Source of the DNA: Natronorubrum daqingense
Lineage (GTDB): Archaea > Halobacteriota > Halobacteria > Halobacteriales > Natrialbaceae
Direction of reading: 5' to 3'
Length of the DNA: 64,000 bases
NCBI RefSeq assembly: GCF_001971705.1
Contig: NZ_CP019328.1
Coordinates: forward strand, 62,001 to 126,000
Shown piece after piece: positions 49,552-57,828 of this stretch (its first letter is position 1; the number at the start of each line of letters is the position of its first letter). The translations under genes and the position numbers were made by a program. Under the pieces are notes generated by a model. The model worked only from the letters and a program-made list of their open reading frames with translations. It was not told the DNA's origin and searched no databases.

Positions 49552-51333
49552 TTACTGTTCGCGGACGTTATACTGGATGTCGACCGTTGCGTTGCCCACG
49601 AGCGTGAAGTCCTCGATGTCACCGTCGAACCAGTACGCGTCGAGGTGGCCGTCGACGTCACCGGTCACGGATTGCGCTTCGATCACGTCGTCGTCGTCGA
49701 TCGTCGCATCCTGGTAGGTGGACTCGACGACCGCACCGCTCGCCGTGAAGGTGTACTCGCTGGGATCGTCGTCTTCCGTTCCGTCGATCACCAGCGCGTG
49801 TGGGAGCAGTTTGTGGTCGCCGTAGTCGTCCGAGTCGATTACGTCGTCGTCGAGGCGGACCGTGGCGTCGCCGTCGATTATCGTCACGTCCGTCAGCGCC
49901 CCGGAGAACTCGACCGTGACCGTGTCGTCGGTGACGGAACTTTGCACCGTCGACCCGGAAACCGTCGTCGTCTCGTCGTCTTCGGCCGCTGACGACTCGA
50001 GATCGATCGAGCCGTCGACCGTCACCTCGAAACTCGTCGGTTCACCTTCTCCCTCGACCTCGAGGGTGTGTGGGTACTCCTCGCCGTAGTCGTCCGGATC
50101 GATCTCGTCGCCGTCGAGCGAGACCGTTGCCGGTCCGTCGAGGGTGAGTTGCTCGAGGTCGCCGTCGAATCGGAACGGTTCGCTCCAGTCTGCGACGACG
50201 CCGTGTACGAGCGAGCCGTCGATGTCGGCGTCCTCGCCGCTTGAGGGTTCGACATCACCGGCTACTTCGAATTCGTATCTGGTTGCGTTCGTCGTCTCGT
50301 TTCCGTCGAACACGAGTGCGTTAGGGAGTTCTTCGTCGTCGCCGTTACCGACAGCTTCGTCGTCGCCACTGCCACTCCCGCCGTGTTCATTTCCCGAAAC
50401 AGCCTCCTCTGGGGACGTTGGAACGCCGTCGGGGACCGAGAGATCAGGATCCGAGCCGGCGCTGGAGGTGTCGACTGCACCGCTCGTCCCACCGGAGATG
50501 GCCCCGCCGTCGAGCGTGGCGTTGGCTCCGTCGTGGGTCAACACGGCGCTCGGGTAGCTCCCTGCTGCGAAGTGACAGTCCTCGGCGACGACGCCGCCGG
50601 GGCTGTGCACCCACAGTGGTCGGCCGGAGTCCTCAGTGTAGCCGCCCCAGCTTCCGTAGTCGGTGGAGTAGTCGGTATCGTCGTTGTACGCGACGCAGTT
50701 GTGTAGGCTGTCTTCACCGCTCGCGGCGCGGAACGTGGAGACGCCGTTGTTCTTCCCGTAGCAGTCGATCCACGTAATTGCGCCACCGTTGGCGCTGTTG
50801 GAGCAGTAGAAGCCGTTGTTCGGATAGCCTTGAACGTTCATCCGGCGGAACGTCACGTCGGCGCTCGCGTTTCGATGGTAGAAGACGGCACCGGGTCCGT
50901 GTGCGTGGTCACCACCAGTTTTGTTCGCACCGTCGCCGAGGTAGACGTTGTCGAACTCGACCTCGCCGCCGCCACCGATCGAGAAGATGAAGCCGTCTCC
51001 CTGATAGAGGCCGGAGACACCGACGTTCCGAATCGTCGCGTCGTCCCCGACGCTAACGGTGATCGCGTTTCCGTTGGAGACGTCGATCAGCTTGTTCTCG
51101 AATGTTTCGTTGTCGACGTTGATCGTCTGCCCGCTCGCTTCGATGACCTCGTAGTCATCCTCATCGGCGCTCGAGCCGGTTGCAAACATCGCGGCCGCTG
51201 CGGTCGTCGCGCCGGCCAGTTTCATATACGACCGCCGACCGAGCAGGCCAGTCGTCTGCGTTGTCTGTTCTGCCGGTCTTGTTTCGCTACCGACATCTCT
51301 ATCACCGTCTGATACCGAAGGTTCGCGTGCCAT
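49552..51333 (-). CDS. Tat-exported beta-helix protein with three C-terminal beta repeats
   Basis: A 593-residue surface or secreted protein. A twin-arginine signal (LLGRRSYMKLAGATTAAAAM) is followed by DDYEVIEASGQTINV. A right-handed parallel beta-helix (about 55-290; DATIRNVGVSGLYQ, GGAITWIDCYGKNNG) of the pectin-lyase-like type comes next. A Gly/Ser/Asp linker (300-330) then leads to three copies of a beta domain of 85-95 residues. The repeats share LPxALxxDG...YEFxVxGxV, a central FRFDGDLxxLTL and a closing ATVxLDxDxIDxDDYG. There is no C-terminal anchor, so it is probably released or bound to the cell wall. A carbohydrate-active role is likely but unproven. Promoter element at 51360-51366 matches those of two other genes here. 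Confidence 0.85.
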   Translation of the reverse strand: MAREPSVSDGDRDVGSETRPAEQTTQTTGLLGRRSYMKLAGATTAAAAMFATGSSADEDDYEVIEASGQTINVDNETFENKLIDVSNGNAITVSVGDDATIRNVGVSGLYQGDGFIFSIGGGGEVEFDNVYLGDGANKTGGDHAHGPGAVFYHRNASADVTFRRMNVQGYPNNGFYCSNSANGGAITWIDCYGKNNGVSTFRAASGEDSLHNCVAYNDDTDYSTDYGSWGGYTEDSGRPLWVHSPGGVVAEDCHFAAGSYPSAVLTHDGANATLDGGAISGGTSGAVDTSSAGSDPDLSVPDGVPTSPEEAVSGNEHGGSGSGDDEAVGNGDDEELPNALVFDGNETTNATRYEFEVAGDVEPSSGEDADIDGSLVHGVVADWSEPFRFDGDLEQLTLDGPATVSLDGDEIDPDDYGEEYPHTLEVEGEGEPTSFEVTVDGSIDLESSAAEDDETTTVSGSTVQSSVTDDTVTVEFSGALTDVTIIDGDATVRLDDDVIDSDDYGDHKLLPHALVIDGTEDDDPSEYTFTASGAVVESTYQDATIDDDDVIEAQSVTGDVDGHLDAYWFDGDIEDFTLVGNATVDIQYNVREQ

Positions 51334-51359
51334 GCAATCGGGTAATATGAAACTACGAC

Positions 51360-51370
51360 CATAAACTTTC
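51360..51370 (-). promoter_or_regulatory. Shared promoter element of the 49552-51333 gene
   Basis: CATAAACTTTC (minus: GAAAGTTTATG), about 27-37 bp before the ATG at 51333. Nearly the same element precedes the genes ending at 51921 and 57365. Confidence 0.6.
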
Positions 51371-51920
51371 TCCTCTCATTAACTTAAAACTTACAGACTG
51401 TAACTGGTCTGTGTTAGTTTATTCAGGAAATAATGGACATTCTCTCATGGAATGTTATATATTTTGAACGTGGAAATATTATCAAACAATCTATCATTAC
51501 TGGAGATAGTGCCGCGAGCGCGCATCAGAACGCGTTGTAATCCTCCCTTACGGAATCCGATGAACGGTTCATCGGCGTCCGTTCAGTTCGGTTCGCGTCG
51601 CACACCGTCTTTCGGTTCGAAAACAAGTATGTGAATGCCACGCATAACTACAGCCGCCGTGAGTACACGGCGAGGAAATAGTTCCACTCAACGCGTCTGT
51701 ACGGGCCGCTGAGCTGTCAATTCCGACGAATTCAGGTCGACACTCGAGAAGGACTCGTTCGTGATCGATCCTCGCGCGCGGACATCACAAATCGCACTTC
51801 GAACTCGAGGTGCGTCCGCGAGCGCTGGCACTCGTGGAAGACGAGTCGACTCGAAAAAAGCCGCGAACGAAGTGGAGAGCAACGGGTGAGTAGTCGCGTC
51901 AGCAGGGTGTCGATGCGTCG
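51371..51920. other. Intergenic stretch between the two beta-helix genes
   Basis: About 550 bases, AT-rich for the first 120. No supported gene. A frame at 51688-51882 (minus) lacks motifs. Confidence 0.45.
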
Positions 51921-52862
51921 TTAGTTGCCGCCGAGTGCCGCTTCTTCGGCGCTGGTCGGCGTTCCGTCGGGGATGAACGCTTCGGGATCGGTTCCCGTGT
52001 CGCCCTCGAGTTGGACGTTAGAGCCGTCGTGCTCGGCGATGCCGGCTTGCTCGTCGTACTGGCTGTCGATGAGAGCGACGTCGGTGCCCTGCCCGTTGGC
52101 ACCGGCGTCGATCGCGCTGTTGTGGCCGTTCATCTCGATCTGGCAGTTTTCGACTTCGATCGTCCCGGGTGCCCAGGCCCAGATGCCACGGCCTTCGTAG
52201 CCCTCGTCGTCGACGAGGACGCTCGAGTTCGTAATTCGACTCCCCTCAGTCGCGAGACGGAAGTGGGAGACGTAACAGTTAGCGGCGAAACAGCTGTCGA
52301 TGTGGATCGTACCGCCGCCGCCGTTTCCAGGGGCGGAGCCATAGACGGCGTTGTCCGCGAAGCCCTGAATGTTGACGTTCGTCATGTCGATGTGGCCAGC
52401 GTGTTCCGGGTTCGCCCAGAATGCCGTCTGGCCGTGGCCCGTCCCACTCTGATTTCCGTCATCGGAGCCGTCACCGAGATAGACGTTTTCGATCGTGCTC
52501 TCGCCACCGTCGTCGGAGATACCGAACGTCGCGGAACCGGCTCCGGAGACGTTCTCGCCCTCGAATCCGATGTTGCGAACCGTCCAGTCGCTACCGACGG
52601 TGGTGATCGTAATATCCTGTCCGGTGGTCATATCGATGAGTTTGTTCTCCCAGGTCTCACCGCTCTCGACGGTGATCTCCTGGTTTTCGGCTTCGATGAC
52701 CTCGTAGTCGTCCTGAGCGGCGGCCGTGCCGGCCGCACCGAACGTGAATGCCGCGGTCGCGGTTGCAGCCGCCGAGCGAACGAAGCTGCGGCGGTTTAAT
52801 CCGCTGTTACGGCCAGTAGTCGGTGATGTATCCGTCTCGGACGTACGGGGTTTCTGCGCCAT
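51921..52862 (-). CDS. Tat-exported beta-helix protein (shorter paralogue)
   Basis: A 313-residue exported protein. The Tat signal is LNRRSFVRSAAATATAAFTF with cleavage near AAAQ-D, followed by DDYEVIEAENQEITVESGET, homologous to the longer protein at 49552 (both DDYEVIEA.xQxI.V...W/FENKLID). The rest is a right-handed beta-helix with repeats such as GGTIHIDSCFAANCYVSHFR and an end in PEAFIPDGTPTSAEEAALGG, which corresponds to PDGVPTSPEEAVSGN at the end of the helix in the paralogue. The three beta repeats are absent. The pair arose by duplication; the shorter one may be a different substrate-binding version. Confidence 0.87.
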   Translation of the reverse strand: MAQKPRTSETDTSPTTGRNSGLNRRSFVRSAAATATAAFTFGAAGTAAAQDDYEVIEAENQEITVESGETWENKLIDMTTGQDITITTVGSDWTVRNIGFEGENVSGAGSATFGISDDGGESTIENVYLGDGSDDGNQSGTGHGQTAFWANPEHAGHIDMTNVNIQGFADNAVYGSAPGNGGGGTIHIDSCFAANCYVSHFRLATEGSRITNSSVLVDDEGYEGRGIWAWAPGTIEVENCQIEMNGHNSAIDAGANGQGTDVALIDSQYDEQAGIAEHDGSNVQLEGDTGTDPEAFIPDGTPTSAEEAALGGN

Positions 52863-52887
52863 ACACTTGCGTAACCTGGCCTTATAC

Positions 52888-52901
52888 TCATAAACTTTTC
52901 C
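52888..52901 (-). promoter_or_regulatory. Shared promoter element of the 51921-52862 gene
   Basis: TCATAAACTTTTCC (minus: GGAAAAGTTTATGA), 26-39 bp before the ATG at 52862, almost identical to the element at 51360. Confidence 0.6.
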
Positions 52902-53578
52902 TTGGTGATATGGATTAAATTTACAGAATGTGTTTCTAACACTGGGGATTATGACAGAATCTGTGGTAATTTAAGTAAGAACTTGTGAATCAGAGTCGGC
53001 GTAACTGAACTGTTTGTCCGACCGTTTATCCCGGTAAATCGTGTATTACGCCCTCGAGAGCCCGTTTACGGCACATTTTTCTCTCGAGCCCTCATCGATT
53101 CGCACTCGGCGTAGGCACGGGCAACGAACGATTCGAGACGGACAATTGATGATTAGTACCGGGTCATCTCGTGACGGTGGCACGAAGAAGCGATGGGGCC
53201 ACCGACAGAATTGCTCCGTCTCGGCGACTCGATCGAGCGGGGACGCCTCTCGAGGAAGTATCTCTGTTTCATTCGCACGTACGAGTTCGAGGAACGTGCC
53301 GACGAGGGGACGGTGACCACGGGAAACTCGAGTCACCGCTGCTCGTTTACGTACTCGAGTCACCACTGCTCGTTTACGTACTCGAGTCACTGCCTCACGT
53401 TGCGAGAACGGTATCCCCTGCTGGGTGTTACCCGCCCCGCTAATCACTCGCGCGTACACTACGCGACCGCTCGCGAATGCTGTTTACGATCGCTCACTAC
53501 GCGATGCCGGCCACTACCCCAGATCGCGCGAACGCCGCCTCGCTCTCGGGGCTCGAACCGCAGCACTCCGCTCGACCC
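52902..53578. other. Intergenic stretch with short tandem repeats
   Basis: About 680 bases. At 53326-53390 a 27-bp unit (ACTCGAGTCACCrCTGCTCG then TTTACGT) is present twice, with a partial third copy. A long minus-strand frame (53046-53459) runs across it but has no family motif and is not accepted. Confidence 0.6.
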
Positions 53579-55369
53579 TTATTGTTCTCCGGAGACGTCG
53601 TACATCCGGAACTCGTCGTTCGAGATGACCTTGTCCGCGTCGTCGTCGTACTCGATGGCCTCGAGTGCGGCCTCGCTGTGGTGGAGTTCCTGGTAGACGT
53701 CGAGTTCGCGGGTGGTGTCGTACTCCGTGACGACGAAGTTGTACCCCACCCCGTTGTACGCGCCGCTATAGTTCCCCGATTCGAACTCGTCTGGCTCGAC
53801 CGAGCCGCTGGCGGTCGTCGCCGCGCCGAGGTTCTCCTCACCTTCGACACCGTTGATCGCGTGGTCGTAGCGGTACGGGTCGGTCCCGTAGCCGACGAGT
53901 GGGGTGTCTTCCTCACCGTACTCGAGGGCGGATTCGTAGCCGCTGAATTGGTGGTCGGTGACGTGCTGGCTGGGACTGTAGATGATCGGCGAGGCGTACA
54001 CCGTCATCAATCCGAGGATGAGACAGGCCCCGAGGAGGAGGGCTGCGACGGCCGTTCCAGCCGGAAGCGTGATCACGTTCGAGAGCGCGCCGATCGCGCG
54101 GGCGAGTGCGACGCCGGCGAGGATGGTGAGAATTACGGCGATGAAGCCGATCTGGCGGAACGCCATCGTCGGGGTTCCGACGAAGTACAGGACGAACATG
54201 CCCGTCAGCGGGATCAACGCGATCGAGAGGTAGTTGACGAACGACTTCGTCTCCGAGTCGACCGTGGAGCGACCGAGCCAGACGAGCAAAATAAAGAGCC
54301 CGACGATCAGCGAGACGACCGCGAGATCGAGAAACATCGTGACGAACAACTCGCCGAGGCTACCCCCGACTTCCTCGAGGGAGGACTCGCGCTGGTCGAC
54401 TTCGGCGCCGCCGCCGACGTCTTCCTCGAAGATGCCGGCGATGAGTCCTTCGGCGGCGTTTCTGAACCGTTCGTTGCTCACCGCCCAGACGGAGAAGATG
54501 ATTCCGAGTACGGCCGTGTGCGCGTAGGTGGTCGGGTGATCGAGCATCGGGTGGTCGTCGTAGCGCGTTCGCGCGAGATACTGGGCGACGCTGATCGCGC
54601 CCAGGAGGACGACGACGTTGACCATCTGCTGTGGGTGGACCAACAGGAGCGCGATCCCCGTGAGGTAGATGAGCAGGCTAAACGGCGACAGACCGAACGG
54701 CAGTCGTTCGATCGTCGCCCGGCGATTGAGGTAGGCGACGAACGCGAAGACGACGACGGGCACCAGAAAGAGCGCGTTCGAGTTGGTGTGGATCCCCATG
54801 TGCGTCGCGATGTTGTTGATCGGCAACACCATCCAGGAGACGATGGCGGCGATTCCGATCGCCATCCCGTCACCGGCGATTTCGCGAACGACGAGCGGGA
54901 TGAACACCAAGAACGGAACGAAGACGATGGCGACGGTGAGCATCAACCCCCGTTCGATCGGAATGCCGCCCACGTGATAGAGCACCGACGCGATGGCGTG
55001 AAAGCCCGGATAGAACAACTCGTGGGCTCCCATTTCGCCGTTGACGATGTCTCGAGTCCAGCCGAGGTGACTCAGCGCATCGCCCATCCCGGAGAAGCGA
55101 TAGTTTCTGATCGACGGCAGGCTGACGATGGCCGTTACCGTCGTCGCGCCGAGTGCGATCCCGTATCCCTGTTCGCGCCCGCGACAGGTCAGTGCGGTAC
55201 TGACGGCGATGGCTAAGGCGAGGGCGAATCCGACCCAGACGACCGCCGGCGTTGCCATGTAGACCGATGATTCGTACGTCGTTGCGGGGTTCGCTCTCGC
55301 GACGAGAATCCCCATCGCAACCGCGAGAAATCCAACAGCAAACGTGACGTTGAGTGTCGACCGTTTCAT
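53579..55369 (-). CDS. Large membrane protein, GT-C-like glycosyltransferase candidate
   Basis: A 596-residue protein with about 13 transmembrane helices and a C-terminal extracellular domain (about 490-596). The N-terminal helix pair is followed by a large loop (YRFSGMGDALSHLGWTRDIV, then NGEMGAHELFYPGFHAIASV) containing acidic residues in a D-x-L-x-H pattern. This resembles the catalytic loop of GT-C enzymes that use polyprenyl-phosphate sugars, but conserved family motifs are not certain. The neighbourhood (exported proteins, GT4, ATP-grasp, deacetylase) agrees with a role in glycosylating surface proteins. Function not proven. Confidence 0.7.
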   Translation of the reverse strand: MKRSTLNVTFAVGFLAVAMGILVARANPATTYESSVYMATPAVVWVGFALALAIAVSTALTCRGREQGYGIALGATTVTAIVSLPSIRNYRFSGMGDALSHLGWTRDIVNGEMGAHELFYPGFHAIASVLYHVGGIPIERGLMLTVAIVFVPFLVFIPLVVREIAGDGMAIGIAAIVSWMVLPINNIATHMGIHTNSNALFLVPVVVFAFVAYLNRRATIERLPFGLSPFSLLIYLTGIALLLVHPQQMVNVVVLLGAISVAQYLARTRYDDHPMLDHPTTYAHTAVLGIIFSVWAVSNERFRNAAEGLIAGIFEEDVGGGAEVDQRESSLEEVGGSLGELFVTMFLDLAVVSLIVGLFILLVWLGRSTVDSETKSFVNYLSIALIPLTGMFVLYFVGTPTMAFRQIGFIAVILTILAGVALARAIGALSNVITLPAGTAVAALLLGACLILGLMTVYASPIIYSPSQHVTDHQFSGYESALEYGEEDTPLVGYGTDPYRYDHAINGVEGEENLGAATTASGSVEPDEFESGNYSGAYNGVGYNFVVTEYDTTRELDVYQELHHSEAALEAIEYDDDADKVISNDEFRMYDVSGEQ

Positions 55370-55834
55370 GCTTTCTCAGAATGGGCGCTGTCCGGTCCAG
55401 TAGCGATACGCATGTGTTGGCCGGAGGGTCACCGATAGCGACGTTTGTTATAGGGCTCCTATCCGGAACGATTTCGGAGAACGACGGGATTGTGCGCGTC
55501 CCGACTGTGGAAGGTCGACTATCGACGATACCGGAAGCCGATTCGCGCTCGTTCGTCGACTGGGCCGTCCCGATACCACTCGAGTCGGTGTCTCTGGGCC
55601 GCCGGACACAGCGTACACAGTGTTCTCGGCGGCTGGTGACGGGCTAATTCGCTCGGCTCGTGGCTTCGACGGCGACAGTATGGTCGGACTACTACCTCTC
55701 ACGTATCGATATGGATTGCATTCTCCATTTCAGAACGATCAACGATTCTGATGATTTTTGTAGCCGGTCGTGATCGCTCGAGGCGAGCGCGGACAGTGTC
55801 TATCCGTCACTGTGACGCCAGTTGAGTGCAACCT
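55370..55834. other. Divergent promoter region
   Basis: About 465 bases between the diverging membrane-protein and PP-loop genes. It has no supported frame. AT content rises at 55710-55770. Confidence 0.5.
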
Positions 55835-57139
55835 ATGTCAAAGATTATCATCGACTATGTCGACGCCGACGAGACGACCCTCGAGTGTGACGTTACCACG
55901 TCACGAGACCTCGAGCGGTTCTTCTCGACGGAATCGTTTCGAACCGAGTACGACGTTTCGATCGAGGACGTGCCCGAGGGCATCCTCGTCATTCCGGTCC
56001 TCGCACAGGTCTGTCCCGTCGCGTGGGCGAATGGTGCCGACGTCTACGTCGACGAGGTCGACGAAACGTTCGCCTCGGCCCTCTCGGCGGTCCAGGAGTC
56101 GCTGTGCTCGATGCACGACTTTCTCGAGGGCGGAACGCTCTACGCGAAAGAGACCGTAGACGTCCAACCTGATGCGAGCGGGGAGAGCGGCCTGCTCTTT
56201 ACCGGCGGCGTCGACTCGACGTGTTCGTACGTCCGCCACCGCGAGGAGGAACCGACGTTGATCAGCATTCGGGGATGGACGATCACGCCCGACTCGGCCG
56301 ACGACGAGAAGTGGGATCACCTCCGCTCGCGGACCACCTCGTTCGCCCAGGAGCACGGCCTCGAGACGTCGTTCGTCGAGTCGAACATGCTCTCGTTTCT
56401 CGCCCACCCGATGTTGCTGGCTCACTACAAACGCCACGTCGACGGCGCGTGGTACAGCTCCGTCGGCCACGGCCTCGGCCTGCTCGGCCTCTGTGCACCG
56501 ATGGCCTACGCGCGCGGAATGGACGACCTCTACGTCGCAGCGACCCACTGGGAGGGAATCGACCTCGAGTGGGGCTCCCGGCCGGATATCGACGACCACG
56601 TCCGTTGGGCCGGCACCCAGTGTCACCACGACTCCTACGACCTCACCAGACAGGAGCGACTCGACGCCATCGCGGAGTACGTCGACGACGAGGCACCCTC
56701 CCTCCAGTTGCAGACCTGTAACGTCCGCATGGACGGCAACTGCGGCGAGTGCGAGAAGTGCTACCGGACGGCCGTCGGCCTTCGCCTCTCGGGACTCGAG
56801 CCGACCGACCACGGTTACGACTTCGAGCACGACGATTACCGCGAGATTCGAACCGCACTGGAGGAGGGTCGGTGGGTGCTCGGCCAGGACGAACGCTACA
56901 TGTGGGAGGACATTCGCGAGCGAACGCTCGAGGCGGACCCGTCGTCAGTCGCAGAGGCGGCCTTCTTCGCGTGGCTCGAGGAAGCCGACCTCGACGCGCT
57001 CGTCGCCGATGCGGAGCCGCCGCTGTCTCACCGATTGCTCCGCGCGGGCGCGAGAAATACTCCCGCTCGCGTCTACAACACCGTCTATCCGGCCTGGAAG
57101 AGTGCGAAAGGGAGTTTTCGGCGGGAACAGGCGAAATAA
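55835..57139 (+). CDS. QueC-like PP-loop ATP-pyrophosphatase
   Basis: A 434-residue protein. The PP-loop is LLFTGGVDSTCSYVRHREEE (about residues 118-137), where TGGVDS replaces the usual SGGxDS. A zinc-like cluster follows in CNVRMDGNCGECEKCYRT (C-x7-C-x2-C-x2-C), the arrangement that QueC uses for its zinc. The N-terminal 110 residues and C-terminal 120 are extra compared with QueC (220-230 residues). It therefore activates a carboxyl or carbonyl group with ATP for amidation or sulfur transfer, but probably not in queuosine/archaeosine synthesis. Neighbourhood (ATP-grasp, glycan genes) suggests sugar or peptide tailoring. ATG 55835 chosen; GTG 55826 possible. Confidence 0.8.
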   Translation: MSKIIIDYVDADETTLECDVTTSRDLERFFSTESFRTEYDVSIEDVPEGILVIPVLAQVCPVAWANGADVYVDEVDETFASALSAVQESLCSMHDFLEGGTLYAKETVDVQPDASGESGLLFTGGVDSTCSYVRHREEEPTLISIRGWTITPDSADDEKWDHLRSRTTSFAQEHGLETSFVESNMLSFLAHPMLLAHYKRHVDGAWYSSVGHGLGLLGLCAPMAYARGMDDLYVAATHWEGIDLEWGSRPDIDDHVRWAGTQCHHDSYDLTRQERLDAIAEYVDDEAPSLQLQTCNVRMDGNCGECEKCYRTAVGLRLSGLEPTDHGYDFEHDDYREIRTALEEGRWVLGQDERYMWEDIRERTLEADPSSVAEAAFFAWLEEADLDALVADAEPPLSHRLLRAGARNTPARVYNTVYPAWKSAKGSFRREQAK

Positions 57140-57240
57140 CGGGAGGTGGCGATTCGGCGCAGGAGGTGACGATTCGACGCCAACTGGCAACGAGTGAGGA
57201 GGTGACGATGGGGGCTCAGACGGGCTGTTGTAATTTTCCA

Positions 57241-57271
57241 CGGTGATCGCTCACCGGGGTAGCGATCACCG
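57241..57271. terminator. Strong hairpin between convergent genes
   Basis: Perfect 11-bp arms CGGTGATCGCT (57241-57251) and AGCGATCACCG (57261-57271) enclose a 9-base loop. It lies 102 bp after the PP-loop stop and 94 bp before the stop of the opposing gene. TGTAATTTTCCA precedes it. A transcription terminator or bidirectional 3'-end structure is the simplest reading. Confidence 0.6.
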
Positions 57272-57364
57272 GTAACACGGTACACCGACCCGTACCACGT
57301 GGGTAGTGCTGTGGCTGTGCAGTGGGCAAATCCTGAATCGATAACGGCTATTCGGCGTGGCGGG

Positions 57365-57688
57365 TTATCTCTTGGCTGCGCCGTAGTCGACGTGAACGGT
57401 CGGGACGCTCGCGGACTCCGGTGCCGGGACGCCGTTCCAGTCGACGAGGTGAATGTTCGTCACCTGTCCGTCGAATCGAAACCGCTGAACGCCGACGTCA
57501 ATCGTCCCCTCCGCTACGCTGCCGGAGACGACCGGAAGGTTCTCGTCCGATTGCTCGTCGTCCACCTCGAGTTCACCGTCGACGGTGAGTTCGAAACTCG
57601 AGGGAACGCCGCGTCCGACGATCGTGACGCAATTCGGGAGCGATTGTGTGTCTGTACCTGCGGTCTGTTCAGGAGGGTCACGTGCCAT
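57365..57688 (-). CDS. Stand-alone beta-repeat protein, apparent deletion derivative
   Basis: A 107-residue soluble protein from ATG 57688, starting MARDPPEQTAGTDTQSLPNC. It has no signal peptide. Its body (SSFELTVDGELEV, RFRFDGQVTNIHLVDWNG, VPTVHVDYGAAKR) matches one copy of the repeated beta domain of the 593-residue protein at 49552, including its C-terminal ending. The first residues (MARDPPEQTAG) resemble that protein's extreme N-terminus (MAREPSVSDG, AEQTTQTTG). The upstream promoter also resembles that gene's promoter. A duplicate that lost its signal and helix by internal deletion is the simplest explanation; whether the product is still made and stays cytoplasmic is unknown. Confidence 0.72.
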   Translation of the reverse strand: MARDPPEQTAGTDTQSLPNCVTIVGRGVPSSFELTVDGELEVDDEQSDENLPVVSGSVAEGTIDVGVQRFRFDGQVTNIHLVDWNGVPAPESASVPTVHVDYGAAKR

Positions 57689-57709
57689 ACGCTGGTAACC
57701 CGAGTATTC

Positions 57710-57722
57710 CGCTATAAGCTTT
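57710..57722 (-). promoter_or_regulatory. Shared promoter element of the 57365-57688 gene
   Basis: GCTATAAGCTTTC (minus: GAAAGCTTATAGC), 22-34 bp before the ATG at 57688, a one- or two-base variant of the elements at 51360 and 52888. Confidence 0.5.
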
Positions 57723-57828
57723 CTTGTCGATCCAATGGTAGCAATTTGAGACATACGTCTCTGTGATTACTGTTGTGCGTGCTCACACTGTTGAGAAGAC
57801 ACGGTTGGTCGTCACCAGACGGTGTCAG

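Noticed and set aside
53326-53390. Possible CRISPR-like repeats
   Set aside because: Two and a half contiguous 27-bp copies without spacers; a plain tandem duplication.
53046-53459. 137-codon minus-strand frame with VTRVRKRA repeats
   Set aside because: The repeat comes from a 27-bp non-coding duplication; no family, and no start signals.
53477-55216. 579-codon plus-strand frame opposite the large membrane protein
   Set aside because: The minus-strand product has a regular transmembrane pattern; the plus-strand product is a charged mirror with no domains.
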